From Orthonyx spaldingii (lineage: Eukaryota; Chordata; Aves; Passeriformes; Orthonychidae), in the NCBI GenBank assembly GCA_013397795.1, contig VZTJ01002639.1, positions 2,148,025 through 2,212,024 of the forward strand: a stretch of DNA of 64,000 bases. Direction: 5' to 3'. A model generated the notes under the pieces. The model had not been told where the DNA came from. It did not search any database and saw only the letters and a program-made list of their open reading frames with translations. Below, in pieces: positions 23,901-38,900 of this stretch (position 1 is the stretch's first letter; each line of letters starts with the position of its first letter). Both the position numbers and the translations under genes were made by a program.

Positions 23901-26900
23901 CAATTTAGTTTCCAGGCCATTAATTGAATCTGGAGAATATTCCAAGTTGATGGTGAGCAAAAGTAGTTACTATTTTCTGCTAATTCTGTAGACCAGCCTG
24001 TCCATAAGGTATCCCAGTCAGATGCAAGTCCATCCTGGTTGCCATCAGCAGGCTACCTGGCAGCTCTGGAAGAGATGAGGACACTCCAGGACAGGATGGT
24101 GGTGGAGCTACACTGGCAGTGAGCTTCTGGGAAGCTTCTGCTGGCACCTCCTGAATTCAGCTTGCCAAGCCAGAGACAGGTTTTCACTCCTCAAGAAACC
24201 TAATTAAAACTCATGGTTTAATTCTAGCTTTGATACCTGAAGGATGTCAGAATGTGCCTTCACGTCTAACTGCTTACAGTAGTGAGGAAATGACAGTGGG
24301 TGTCAAAAAGCAAGCTGCAAAAATAAGTTGACTTAAAATGACATTATGGACTAAACAGCCTTTCTTATGTCTTAGAGGTGGGCTCTGTCATATACAAAGG
24401 CACTTTTACTCATGAATAATTTGTATTGCTACTTCCTGACAATTCTAATACTGGCACTCCTGAACAATAGGGAAAATTGCAATCATAATTTCTTTTAAAT
24501 GTATGTCTCATTCACCAGCACTTGACCACCTTTGTTCTGGACCGAAAAGAGGCAATGATTACAGTAGATGATGGAATAAGGAAGCTGAAATTGTTGGATG
24601 CCAAAGGCAAAGTGTGGACTCAAGACATGATTCTCCAAGTGGATGACAAAGCTGTCAGTTTGGTGGACTTGGAATCAAAGGTAAGATCTGTGAGTGACAG
24701 TCTCATTTTCAGAGAGAGAGAAAAAGGGAGTGAGCAGAAAAACGATGTATGTGAGATTGAGGATTTTAATTAGCTTATTATCACTTTCCCTTTTTAGCTC
24801 ATGCAGTTTTGCTGAGATCAGGACACTGTATAGTAAGGTGGTATTTTGTGTTTCCTTTTTTTTCCTCTTCTGACAGAATGAACTGGAGAATTTTCCTTTA
24901 AGCACAATTCAGCATTGCCAAGCTGTGATGAATGCATGCAACTACAATTCAATCCTTGCATTAGTATGTAAAGAACCAACCCAAAACAAGCCTGATTTGC
25001 ATCTTTTCCAGTGTGATGAAATTAAGGTAAGAAAATAATGGAGATCTGCTATGACTTATTTGAATAGGGGAGATTGTATGAATTGACCAGTACTGTGGAT
25101 ACAGACAAATGAACTGATTCATAGAAAATAATTCTGTACTTTTATTCTTATAAATATACTGTAGGTTCAATGCACTTATGGTAGTAACACTGCTTATAAT
25201 AGGTTAGTAAATAAAGTGTAGTATGTATTGCAAAGGAGTAATGTAGTATTTAAGCTGAATCCTTAGTGCATGTTCAACTACGTCCTTACTGTAAATATTG
25301 GTTCTTGGGCTCTGTAGCTGCTAATTTAGGTTTGCAAATGTATAAAGCTCTGGAAAATGTCTGTGGTTTGTCTTCGCACGTCTGAAAAAAGTGGTGTAAA
25401 ATAATTTGAGTTATCTAAAATTTATTCTGTGATCTGCAAGTGCTCATCTGAGCCCTGAGTCTTACCTACTCTTTCTGCTCTTTTTGTCACTGAACAATTA
25501 AACGTTCTCTACATTCTCACCTTTCTGCATCTCTGCTCTGCTGGAGAGATCTTGAAAGGGAAAATATTCCTTGCAGGAGGGGCAAAACAAGGAAAGAAAT
25601 TGCTTGTCTCTGATTAAAATATTACCTTCAAGTGTAAATGTTTTTTAATGTATTCTGAAATACTTCTTTATTTCTGAGGTTATAAATTTTAATTTTTTTA
25701 GTTATTCTTTCTAATTCAAATTGATAACTTTCATGGGGATTTTTAAATTAACTTGTAATAGTTTGTGTCATTGTCTTGAAACAACAGATTGTTAATCACA
25801 CTGTGCAATAGTTTTGGAATTAGTACAGTGAGAGTGGTGTGAGCATGATTAGTTATTGTGTGATTTGTTGCACAGAATTTGCTGTTTTAACGGAAAGTGG
25901 GATCCTGTCAGAAGTTATGGGGTATTATGTTAAATAATGCAGGGATCCCTTTTGAGGTGTGTTTGGACCCAGCTCCGCAACGTGTAGAACTGATCTCTTT
26001 TCATTTTTGAATTTGTTCCTCAGTGTACATATAAAAATGTAGAGTACATAAGCAGGACTTGGAAGTGCAGGATCTCCCTTTGTGCTGAAGTATTGTTTGA
26101 TTCTGTGGCAATACCCTGGGTTTTTTTTCCTTATCCATGAAACTTTTCTGGTTTTGAAAGTTTAGGTCTTTCTCTGTTGGGTCTTCCCTGCTTTTGTTCG
26201 AAGTTACAAGCAACTCTAGGAGCCTCTGCAATAAAAAATAATTAAAATCAATACTATTTGGGGCATTCTAATATTTTATAAACAAGAAAAAATTTAAATA
26301 GTAAATACTAAGAGTATTGGGTTAATGGAATTCTTCTGGGCTTAAGTTCTTCTGATCCCCTAAAGTTTTTTTCTATTAATTCTGTAAACTTAAGGTATCC
26401 CTCATAAATATTCTGTAATACAATCTATTACAGCCTGAAAAGTCCTGTAATCCCCTTGAATCCTAAATTCAACAATGTCTTCTGGTCCTAGCAGAAGTTA
26501 CACATTCCTCCCAAAAAGGTACACCCTTCTGCATTATGAGGGTCTAGGAAAGATATGGTCCTTACAGAGTGAGGCAGACACTGACAGATTTGGGCTTTGA
26601 CAACCTTTGTAGGGAATTAATTTGTCAGCTGAAGACATGTAACAGAGCATTCTAAATCCTGTGAGAAGCCATGACCTATTTAGTGCAAGATCTATTAAAA
26701 TAATGCTTTGGACGGGCATCAAAATTTCACTTGTGGGGCCACTGGTGGAGGCAGACTGCAGTTGTGGAGTGGCAGGAACGTACAGATTAAGGAATGTTCT
26801 GAAAAATTCATCTTTTGTTACATCAAAGAGAAATTTGAGGCTGTCATTATTACTGAAAAGAAATTGTATCATTACAAGTGACTTTCTTAATGGTTATGCT

Positions 26901-29900
26901 GCTGTCATCTATAGAAGTTTTGCTGCTTCTATATATAGTAGATTTTCTTTTTATAGTATGAGACAAACAAAATACTTGAGACAACCCAAAATTACGTGTG
27001 CAGAGGGAAAAAGTAGCTTATGCAGTGGTGGTTGATTTGAGATAATTACAGCTGTTCAGGCAAATTTGGTATCTAGATTACGTACTTGTGTGATGATAAT
27101 TCTTGAGGTTGGAATAGTGACAAAAATACCAACTCCCAGATTTTGTTCTGTTCTTTGTTCTGTTTATGTGTAGAATAGTTTGGCCCAGTGCTTTTAAATA
27201 AATGGGATTTGATAAGGTATCCTCTATCTAAAGGCGAGATATTTATTTCATATATCTGGGTGCAGTAGCTGGTACCTGATGTTTCCTGCTTCTGTCTCCT
27301 TAGGCTACCTTTATTCATGAAGATATTGAAAGTGCAATCAGTGACAGCAAAAGTGGGAAACAAAAGAAGAGGCTTGAAACACTGAGGTAAAAGTCCAACT
27401 TCTTGGCAGTGTATAGGATCATCAAATAGTGTGCCAGCATTCAGGACCTCTCCAGGTCTGCCTGCTGGTTTTGGGGTTTTTTGGGGGGCTTGAAGTTTTT
27501 TTCTTCTAGCTAATAATGTACTTCCAAAGCCATATGTAGAGGTCTTGCATTAATAATTATCTCATATTCTGTCAATTTATAGTGTCGGTCTTACCTTTCC
27601 CAGTTCCATCTCAGTGATGGGAACAGCTGAGATCAATTCCACTTGCCAGAGAATGGCATTGCATGTCTCAGTTCTGCATATGGGTCGAGTAGTTCAGAAT
27701 TTAAATTAAAAACACAAATTCCCCATAACTCCAAGTAAATAAGATTATGCTAAAAGGTTTTGGGATCTGAAGATGTTAAATAAAACAGCAACTGAAGATT
27801 GAATAATCTTTCTGCCTGTCTAATGATGCTGAAAACTTCTTGTTTCCCTGGTAGCAAAAGCTTCTCTGCCAGTTGGAAAATGTGGGGGAAAGAATCTGTT
27901 GGGTTCCGAGAAGCTTAATACAGAAATGAGAGGCAGCAAACAGAGGCATAGAAGCAAGGGCACAAATATATTAGATACTGAATGGCGATGGCAGTAGCTT
28001 GTTAGAAAGTGAGTGTGTAACTGCATGCTGATAGTATATCTCTAATAATTGTGTTCAGATAGAGAAGTCTCTGCTGGACAAAAATTAGAATGAATTTATA
28101 ATAGTTCTGGATACCTGTTAAATTCTGATGTGCAACTTACGAAGATTTCCTAGAGTAAGAGGCACTCCTCTGAAAACAAAACAGAACCTGAACTGTGTAT
28201 AACTTTGTTTGCAGGTTTAAAATTAAATAGACTTTACCATTTGTGGGACTGTTGCAAACCAGGTACAAGCGCAGAGGGCAATCCAGAGGGACTCAAACAC
28301 ATTGGATGTGCTGGGAAACTAATGAGATTTAATTGGGAAAAGAATGTAGGTCAATACACCTGTTGGGACAAATAATCTGAGATATCAGTCTCCAAGGGCT
28401 GTGAGGCCCAGAGGTCAAATGTGGGTGGCAGCTGAGTGCTGGTTCCTCCCTGTTGGATCATGTGCCTGCTGGCAGTGGGTCACAGGGAGAGACCCTCCTG
28501 CCTCATTAAGGTTCTGAGACATTGCAAGGTTATTGACAACTGAAAGGGGTCTAAAGGAGGGAAAGGCAAAGGAAATTTTTTTGTTGTTATTCGCTGTTGA
28601 AAGACGAAACAACATTTGATATTTTATGGTCTTGTTGTTGAATGCAATCATTCAATGTTGTTGACTGAGATGGAATTACAAAAGAGATGAGTTTAAGGTG
28701 AAGATCTAGTTTTTAAATAGAGTTCTGGGGAAGGAATGGGGGATATGTATGACAGGAGCTACTGTGGTTTTTTCTTTGTCTGTTGGTATCAACCTGCAGA
28801 ATGAATTCAAAGACCTCTTTCTTTACAATATTTAAAACTACACTGAGAACTGGAAAATTGCAGGTGGGAACACTGACATTATTGTATCAAGACAGGGTGA
28901 ACAGGCCTCTGTTACAAAACAAATCAGCCGGTGAATTTGGTTTTGTTGGTAGGGATCTTAGAAAAAGATGGTTGACAAATGGCCAGAATTAGGGGACTAG
29001 ATACTTAATTTGTGATGGTCAGGATTAGGGGACTAGATACTTAATTTGTGAAGGCTGAAAGGTAGCTTCAAATCTTCCAATTTTCTCTCATACAAAAGGC
29101 AAGTCCAGCCTGTAAAACTGCGTGTGGTGGTAAAAATGCCACCTACGCAACCCGAGCCACTGGATTTATCGGTGTAAACTGGCAGGTCTGGTCATGTTCT
29201 TTGGCACTGCTTGGGGATTTCCCAGGTGACAAAGATTTGCTAAATCCCTCATGGAGTGCATTTGCTGCTGTGTTTAACATATTTACACATCATGACCTTG
29301 AGTGCCACTTACTTGGCAAGTCCATAGTATGGTCTGCAGTTGAAGAGGTCCTTGTGAAGCCTCCTGTGATTAAGCACTAGAGAATAGAACGTTTTCCCTT
29401 CGAGTGTCACTTGTGGGCTTTCTCCTCTGCCTCTAGAATGATCTCCAAAGCTGACAGTGCCATCCCGCCGCCCCCACGGGCGCCTGCCCCTGTGCCCCCT
29501 GGCACCATCACCCAGGTGGACGTGCGGAGCCGCGTGGCAGCGTGGTCGGCGTGGGCCTCGGAGCAGGGGGACTGTGAGTGTTGCTGGGGCCTGCTGACAC
29601 ACACAGGGGTGCCCAGCAGTGGGGTTTTGTGATGCTTGGTAGCAACAGAAATAATTTGGGAAGCCCGCTTTCATGAAGATGGCAGTAAGTGGATGCAGAA
29701 ACGGTTGCACGAGGTCAGCCCTATGCCCTCACTGGGAGCAGATATGGTGATTCAGTCTCCCAGTCTAGTTTGAAATGCCCCAAGCCATTGTTGCCTGATC
29801 TGGGGAATAAGATCTGCCTGTCATAATCTGACTTGTCATTCACTTGCATTTATCCATTTTCTGAATTCCTGTTCAGAGCTGCTTTTACTTGTGCTTGGCT

Positions 29901-32900
29901 GGGTGGGGATAGGGGTTCCAGGTTTTCATCTGGGCCTTCTTGTCAACGTGGCAACAGTAACACAGTGACCAGTGCTGTCATTTCTGTAGTCATCTAATGA
30001 TACTCTCCTCAGTAATAGGGCCAGATATTTTGGGCAGCTAAAAAGTATAATCATGGATTAAAAGTTGACTTGAGATCAGCATTGTTTATTTATATTATAT
30101 TTATAATTATAATGGCCAGTATGGTGAATTAGTTTTGGTTTGGGGTTCTTTTTAAAGCCTTAACTAGGAAATGCTGTAATTGTAACATTCCTAATGGGTT
30201 TGGATTTTTCTGCTTGATGGTTGGTTGTGGGTTTTTTGACATCCCCAAGGGAAATACATTTTGATCAGATTTCTTTAAAAATAAAAGTTCTTTAGAAAGA
30301 ATAAAGCTCCTTCTATAAAACAGACTAAAAAGGTTGAGATGAGGCCTTTTTTAGTTTGTTTGCTTGGGTTCTTGTAATAATAGATATTAACACTGTACCA
30401 TTAAAAAACCTTGTATTCCTTAGAATTTTTGTTTTATTAAATTATATCTATATCACTTAACAAAGTACCCAGTTACGCAAAGAAAATTATAAATGTTCAG
30501 GGAAATCTGAAATGTTAAGAATTATTTAATCTGTGTACCTACAGTATTACACCTGTTTTGAGTAAAGGCTATCTTGTTCTTCTGCTTGAGTTCTCATATC
30601 AGAAAAGTTTCATTAGTTTAGTGTCTTGTCTGACAAGTTGTATATCTGAGTTTCTGCAGTTCCTTTTATTCCACTCATGTGGATCTTTTCTAAAATGTGT
30701 TTGCTGAAATCCCACCTATTCACAAATGCAGTGCAGTACTTAGTGTGGGTTAAAAATGCAAAACTTCTAATTCCTCAAAAGGTTCACCTTTGTTGTTTTC
30801 AAACAAGTCACTGACTCTGGTCATTGTTATTTGGAAATATCAGTTCTATCACATCATTCCCACTTCTTTCTATGTTTCCAGACTTGACATCCCTTTTTGC
30901 CAATAACTTTTTACATAAGAATTGTCTTCAAATCTGTGGCTGCACTCTTTCTTGCTTGATTCTACTGAAATAGCTTTCAGCATATTTTGCAAAATGGGAT
31001 GATTTCTAATTATGTTGTATTTATGATCTGCCAGTTTGTGCTGAATTTTTTTTTCTATTTAAAGCCTGGTACAACACTTCTGCAGTTAATTTCACTTAGG
31101 CAGTTAGGTTGACTGAAAGCATGTGCACAAGCTCTTTTTGTGAGAGTTGGCAGGATCAAGCATTAAGGTGCAAGATTTTCAGCTTGTGTGGAGTCCTTGC
31201 AAAGGGAAAGGTACAGTTTTGTCCATTTTTTCTTACAGTAGTGTACTTTAAAACATAAACTGTATAGAAATTGCTATATACTAATATATTAATTCCATAT
31301 ATATATAGGCACATATTATTCTCTTCTTCCCTTTTTGCAGATGAAAAGCACAGACAACACCATGAGCAGGAAGAAACGGCAGAGATGATAGCAGCCAGGA
31401 TTGACAGAGATGTTGTAAGTGAGAAACTACAAATGATGTTGCTTAGTGGCTGTGAAATTTTGCAACTCTTCTTTGTGGGAAGACTTTTTCCACGTGGGAA
31501 ATTCAGTTCTGGAGAAAAGCTTTCCAAGCAGCCTCTGCTTGTGTGGTAGATCTGAAAATGAGCAGGTGGTAGTTTCTTTTCTTAATTTTCCTTTTAAAAA
31601 GAAAGAAGAAGATACTGAATGTTGATGACAAGTTTTGTGCTGTGAAGAGCTAGAAATATAAATTGTAAATTTTCAAGTAGACCAATTTCAACAAACTATG
31701 TAAGGATAAAAAATTCCATCAATTCAGCAAGACTTGGATATGTGTAATATCTGGAAAATAAACATGATCATTTCTGAAGACAGGTGGACCATGTTTATTT
31801 ATAACTTAAAACATTCTTGCCTAGAAGCAGCAACATTGAGCATGTTCTATGGTATATACAAAATCAAATATTGCCCCATGTGTCATTTGTAACTTTCTAC
31901 TTCTCCACTCTGCCCTCAGCAACATCAGAGGGTCTTGAGAAAAGCATGTTGGGACCTGTGGGATTTGTGTATTTGTGTTTTCCCCCAGGGTTCCATTCAT
32001 TCTTCTCCAGTTGCTCTTTGAAATCAATTCTTCAAAGATCACTTCTCTACAAACAGCTTAATTTGTAGAGAGCTTCACCAAATAGCTTAATACTTAGTAC
32101 TAAAGGGGATTATGAAGTTATACTCTTTACGAAAATGCTGTCCATTCAAATAATTAGAATTTTTTCATGTGCTCATCGAAAACATAATGTGGGAATAAAT
32201 TGTGTAAATGCAATCTAACTTAACAATCTTGTTACACGTACTTTAAAAACTTCCAGAGGCCCTAAGTTTTTTAAAAAATATAAAATTTAAAATACGATAC
32301 AGGTATGTAAAGTTAAAAACACAAGGAATCTAGATATGGAATGTTCCAGCATGGAATTTGTTCCAAGGAAGCTATTGGTGTCTGAGAGTTTGGACATTTC
32401 AATTTCTGGAGTATTTCTGCTATAGATTCTGTAGAGAAAAAGTTACTTTTCTTTTTTCCCATAGCAAATCCTGAACCATATTTTGGATGACATAGAGTAT
32501 TTTGTTACCAAACTTCAAAAAGCTGCCGAAGCCTTTGCTGAACTTTCAAAGAGGAAGAAAACTAAAAAAAGTAAAAAGAAAGGACCTGGAGGTAGGAGTT
32601 CTTTCTGCACCCAATTCTATATCTCTAAGGATCATTGAAGGAGCTAGGAAATGTCTTACTGTGTGGATTTTTTTAATCAGTGTAGTAATATTCTCTCAAT
32701 TTGAGCACAAAAGTTCCTATGCAGTATATTCTTAGAGGGAAACCTACGACAATAATTTGCTTGAAGTCAGTGGGGAGTGACTAATTAGAGATCTGACCAC
32801 AGAATATGCTCCTTCCTTGGTTCTATATTTACAAAATTCTGTAAGATGGTAAATTTATTATTTATTTACATGATTACTATATCTGGAATATTTATGGAAG

Positions 32901-35900
32901 TTATATACATATAAATGGATATGTAAAAATCTCATTTTGTTGTCCAGAGGGTGTTCTTACTCTCCGTGCAAAACCACCACCTCCAGATGAATTTGTTGAC
33001 TGCTTCCAAAAATTCAAGCATGGCTTCAATCTTCTGGTAAGTGACTGCTAGTGGGTATGAGATGTGAGGCAAGACCAGGGCTGGCCACCTCTGGCCTAGC
33101 TTGGCCTCTCAGCTGCTCCTTAGGTTCTCTACACAGTGACTAGATGAGCATATTTGTTTTTCAGCATCGTTGTGTTTCTTCCTTTCCTGGTTCTTTAAAG
33201 CCTTTCACGTGGGAAACTTGATTTTGAATCGTAAAAGAATTCCTAGGAAGATCTGTGGGGATCACAGCTCTGTTGTGTGTTTGCCAGCATCACCAGCTGT
33301 GGCCTTGATTCAGTGTTACTCAGCTAGGCCCATCACACTCCCTGTGCTTGTTGCCATCATTACCCGGGACCTTCCGGCCTCAGAACGTTCCATCCAACAA
33401 ATTGCTGTCTCTTTATAGGTTCTCAGTAAGTAGAGATGATAATTCAAGAGCCTTCTCCTGGCATCTCCTCCTTTGCAAGTGGGAATCTCCTATTCAAGGG
33501 AGGCAGCAAGCAGGACACCTTGAAAGCATTTAGTGTCTGACACTGACTGTCTCTTCCAGTTGCTGGGGAGGCTGTGCCAATGGGGAAAACTGTTCTTGCA
33601 TTCACTGAGTCAAATCAGCTTCTTTCTTGCTCTTAGGGAATGAATTCTGATTGCAGGGCTGTAGGAAATATTTAGACATGTTAAAAATATCTCTTTAAGA
33701 AAAAAAAAAAAAAAAAGGCAGCTGCATCAAGTGGTGTGGTTCTGACCTTAAGGGATTACTGTTCTGAGGGAGGATGAATGTTCTGGAACATGTTTATCCT
33801 TCTCAGTAAAAGATGTAATGTGCAGGGTTTTTTCCATTCTTTTTACCACATTCTGCATTTAAATTAGTTTTTTACCCAAAAACAGTCTGTGCACCTTTGA
33901 CTCTTTTGTCTTCTGTGCAGGAGAAGTCACAGCTCTTGTTTTGATCCTCAGCAGCATCTAGAACCTGGTTCTAGTGTTGCTTTTGAGGAATTGTGCTGTA
34001 ACAAAGCTTTACTTCAGCACCTTTGCAGGAGCAACAAAAGCCTGAAGTTTGTGCTTTATGTCAGACAAGGAGCACTGTATAAAATGAAGAATCTGGTTTA
34101 AAAGTAAAAGGAGTAGCTAGAAGAGTAGAGTGGAAATTGTTTTAAAACCCCATGCTGGAAGCTTCTAGAAATGCCTTCCATCTGTCAAAAAACTTTAGAT
34201 AGACTGAGACTGAGTTGTTACGACTGAGGAACAATGTATAGGAAGTTATTAGAAGTACAAACACATCCTTCTCCTTTCTTCATTTGGAGGGACATTTGGA
34301 TGTGAAAGCAGAACGAGGGTAGCCAAAAGCAGTTTGAGGAACAGATGGCAAGATGCAATAGAAACTACTATAACTCTTTAAAGCACGTTTGGGCTTCTTA
34401 TTTCTGGAGTCTGCAAAGTCAATGGGTGATCAGTAAAAAAAGAAATCCTCCAAAAACTATATCAGTGAATTTTAATGGTTTGAGTTTTTTAGTATATTTT
34501 TTCATGGTGGTGTTTGGTCACAGGTCGGACTTGATGATCTGAGAGGTCTTTTGTAGAAATATTTTATTAGAACAGATAAAGTGATAGATGAAATTCAGTA
34601 TTGATAGATATGACAGTCATGGACTGGTGAGGAAAAATCCCATATTTAAAACAAATCAGAACAAAATGTTGATGTAATAGAGATTCCTGGGAGAAAGACA
34701 TTTGTGTTCAGTGTGATCAACCAAGCAAATGGTAAAAGCCATCAGGGAAAAAAATACAACAGAACATTAACAAAGGGCATCAATATGCCATTACGTTACC
34801 TGGTCTGATTTTTTTTGTCGATGTAGCAAAATTGAAGAAGGTCCAGCGTGGACAAGAATGTTCAAAGGAATAACTTCAACCTGGAAAAGACCAGATTCAG
34901 GAATAATGTAATAAGTCTGTAAATGGTTATGAGCATTGCTAGAAAAAGTGAGTTGAGAAGGACAATTTAGTTTTATTTGGAGAGTATGCAGAATACTAAT
35001 GGAAGTAAGAGTTGTCAGATTTCCAAAGGAGATGCTCCTTCACAAAGCCTATAATTTGTTTGTGGAGCTTCTTGTTTTGCACAATTGGTGCTAAAATATG
35101 CATGGAGTCAGGAGCAATGGGATGAATGAGCACTGGCACTTAGTGGGTGTTGCAGACAAAGCACTGGGCTTAGGTGGACCTGAGCAGGCATGGCCATGCT
35201 TATGTGAAGAATCTATTGTCTTAATAGTTAAATGTTTCTTAAAACGTATCATTTGTTTTATTCCTTCAGGCCAAGTTGAAGTTCCATATCCAAAATCCTA
35301 GTGCAGCTGATCTGGTTCACTTTCTCTTTACCCCGCTGCATATGGTAAGGTTTTACAATTTTCTAAATGTTTACCTTCAGAACTCTTTATATGGTCTGTA
35401 ACCTTTTCAATGATAACAAGATTGAAATGTTGTGTCCCTGGACAACAATTAAGGAGAAACGTTTGTATCTCAGGATGAGGTTTTCTTTAGAAAATAATTT
35501 ATATACTTTTCTGCATATTTTCCCATCTATTAAATGTATTTATTTAAATCATCTTTAGCCTTGTGTTACACTTTGCCATTATAATTTTTAACCAGCAATA
35601 AAAAATAGAGATTCTTTACATAATGCAGGAAGAGAGTTAAAAGCATATTTAATGGAAGCATGTGTGGCTTTGATCAGTAAAGCAAAAATAACATTGCCCA
35701 AAGTGGGTCTAAATAAATAATGGTTGGTGACCAGAACAACAGTTCTTCAGCAATATATAGTTTAGTTAATTTATAGGACATCAAGACACATTGTTAGATT
35801 CTCAGAGGGGTTTTTATTTCTTGGGGGTAGTGGTGTTTTTATGAGTAATGACTGTTTCCTAGCAGCACTGTAGAGAATGTAAATTCACAGTCACTTCCTT

Positions 35901-38900
35901 ACTGACAATGTGCATGTTCTTTACATTATTTTAATCCTTGGATTTAGGTGGTACAGACAACAGGAGGTCCAGAGCTTGCTGGCACAGTGCTCAGCCCCCT
36001 CCTGACAAAAGATACCATTGACTTCCTGCGATACACCGTCACCAGCGAGGAAGGACAGCTGTGGATGTCACTGGGTGATTCATGGACCAAAGCCAGGTGA
36101 GCAAAAAGTCTTCAGATTTTAGAGAACGTCTCCAGAATCAAATTTATTGACATGATCTTAACCAGGTTATCCGGCCCCCAATAAATTCAATATTACTTTG
36201 TTAGGATTTGGACTCTTCAGAACTGTTCTTTGAAGGTTTTGAAAAGGAACTCTTAAGCTCCACTGGGATTTGGGATCTCAAGGAGAGAGAAAATGCAGAG
36301 AGACTTTTTTTTTTTTTTGTCAGTGATATCCAGAACCTCTTGATATAACCTTCTGGAGTATCTTTTTCTGAATTGTCCTTTGCATGTTTTCCGTTGTTTT
36401 TCACCATTTTTTTTCCAGCCCATCTATCTGGACTTCATTAAAAAACAATTTGAGGATGCAGTAGAAAGTGACAAATTATTAAATAATAGTTACGAATGTC
36501 TGTTTTCAATTTCCAATAATTATTAAAAGTTAAAAATTTGCAATGTCTTTGCTTCTTTAAAAGTATCATAATGCTATTAAAACTGTTTAAAATTATAAAA
36601 AAAATACTTATTGACTGAACTGTGCCACATGTGTGTACCTTGTACATTGCATTTAATGGATTCACTGTTGTGATTTAGCATAGCTGAAAGTTAACTTCTT
36701 TATGCATTTGTTGGATTCAAGGTAATTCTGTAGTTTGAAATTAGGTGAATTGAATGCGCAAAAGAAAAATCTTAAATTAGCAAAGTGCATTTTGACTCTA
36801 TAATCTGTGGTAGATAAGTACATTTGATGATGATGAAGTATGCAATCACTTGGGCTGGAAATGCTGCATGTTTTTTGTGTCTATTCATCCTTGCTCTTAG
36901 ATTTCAAATTGGAATATAAATGTCTACCAGACGGATTTTTTTTTTTAAAATTAACTAATTGGTTGATTAAAAGCTGTGGAGTGTAAGGGAGGTTGCATGG
37001 AAGGAGTGGAAATGGCCTCATAGCACTGGAGCCCTGTGCAGGGAAAATGAATCACTGGGCAAAATAATGGGCTCCTTGTCTTGGAAACTACTCCATCTGT
37101 TTAGTTCATCCTGAAAAAAGGGCAATGGAAAGAGAAATGGCTCGTGTTTGGTAGTGAAGAATGAAACACTTAAAATGTAGTTGGCTGACCTGTGCAGATT
37201 AGAACTGATGGTGTGATGGAGCTCTGTATCCAGAGGTACCCTGGGGTAGCAGGAGAGGGGAATGACAAAATCAGGGGTTACTGACCAAGCCCAGGCCTGC
37301 TAACAGGCTAGGAATTGCTGACTGCTTGTGTGACTGGCAGCATTTGTCCCTTGATTTTGAGCAGTGTCAGCAACGAGCCTGTTAAAAGACCATAATGTAC
37401 ATTCCTGTTCCTGCTTCCACTGTGAAGACACTCTAATTTATATTGTGGGACTGAGTGTTATGTGTAGTGCAAAGGCTGAGCAGGAAAGCATTAATTTAGG
37501 TGTTTGGTATTACAATAGAGAATGCTAATGGAACTCTGAAAAACAGTACAGTATTTCATAAAGATTGATCTGGACTGTAAAACAGCAGCTGTGATGATAA
37601 TTCTTATGTCTTGGAGCATGTAGAGTTGGGTGGATTTTATGTCTGTGGAAGCTATTGTTTGTTTTTTTGTATTAGGTGTAGCTAGGCCCCCTAAGCTTCC
37701 ATGCTTCATACCTGCTTTCAGGTGTCCTTACAAAGCTGGCTGTTTCTCTGAAGTTTTTTGTTGGTTCTTTCACACAAATAGAGCATTGCGATATTTTCCT
37801 CCATGTCTCACTGTTAAAACAAGTCCAATATTTGTTTTGATTGATTCTTCTATTACCTATCCTTTGCTATAAGGCCGAAGTTTGTTGTGTTTTAGCACAA
37901 CATGTCCGTACAGAAGGAACAAATTTTTTTCTGCAGGGAGTTGCAGGGAAGATAGTTGTGGTAAATAAATATGTTCTGCTGATTTTCTCTGTTCTAGCAT
38001 GATTCTGCCTGTACTGTAAACCCAGTCTCTCCTCTATACTAATAAAAATTCTAAAGAATTTCAATTTATAGGAACCCTATTAAACCAGCATTTGTGTGGC
38101 CCTTGACACAGATTTCTAATTTGCTTTCATACAGAGCTGAATGGCCAAAAGACCATTTTATTCCCCCTTATGTGCCCCGTTTCCGAAATGGTTGGGAGCC
38201 TCCTTTGCTGAACTTCATGGGAGCTCCAAAGGAGCAAGAACTCAACCATTTGGCTGAGTCTGTGGCAAATGTTGCAGAGCAGCAGCGGAAGCAAGAGATG
38301 AAAAGACTGTCAAGTGAGGTAAGTCACTGCAAAAGTGTTCTGTAAATTATCTGAGGGCAACACCAACCACTTCCTTCCTGAGGACAGTATTCTGGGATAT
38401 TCCTGGAGTAACCAAGCTGTGGCACCTGCTCTGTCAGTACAAGCTCTTTGCATTTAACATTGAAGTTACAGGAAACCAAATACCTGTTCAGCCACCAAAA
38501 ATGCAATTAACAAAAACATAAGGTTTTTTGCCCATTGTTCTCCTTGAACTTCTGCACTTCCCTACCTCAGCTGGGAGGACAGTCCAAGCCCTGAGGTTCA
38601 GTTTGATTGTGCTCTGCTGTGAGATCCCATTGATTTTGGTCATAAATACTTCGGGCAATGTTCAAACCAAAGTGCTCTCAGTCACTGGCACTCAGACTAA
38701 AAGAAACAAACCACCCTTTCTTGTGGAATTTCACACTTAAACTGCTTCTTCATAAATGTGGAATTTAATATTCCTTTCATTAATCTATTGATACTTTCAC
38801 TGTATTGCTTATAAGCATTCAGAGGTGCTCTCAGGGCAATACCATATCAGGTACATTAGGCCTACTTCTAAAAAAACCCTGCACATTTTTCCAAACTCTT

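Larger units (their letters stand above)
22175..24518 (+). other. Intron between coding exons 3 and 4
   Basis: 2344 bases. It contains the sense-oriented solo LTR at 23387-23803. The flanks are unique intronic sequence without gene content. Confidence 0.9.
27387..29436 (+). other. Intron between coding exons 6 and 7
   Basis: 2050 bases. It holds a G/T-rich tract at 27468-27488 and a 36-bp tandem duplication at 28981-29052. Otherwise unique sequence. Confidence 0.9.
33037..35269 (+). other. Intron between coding exons 10 and 11
   Basis: 2233 bases. It contains a 17-base A run (33700-33716) and a short CR1 tail (34501-34556). The rest is unique. Confidence 0.9.

Noticed and set aside
29309..29710. 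133-residue minus-strand open frame
   Set aside because: A shadow of the GC-rich exon 7, where stop codons are rare on both strands.
31415..31549. Extension of coding exon 8 into the intron (45 more codons, then a stop)
   Set aside because: The exon has a consensus gtaagt donor and the spliced frame continues into exon 9 as in mammalian EPS8. The extension shows no EPS8 similarity.
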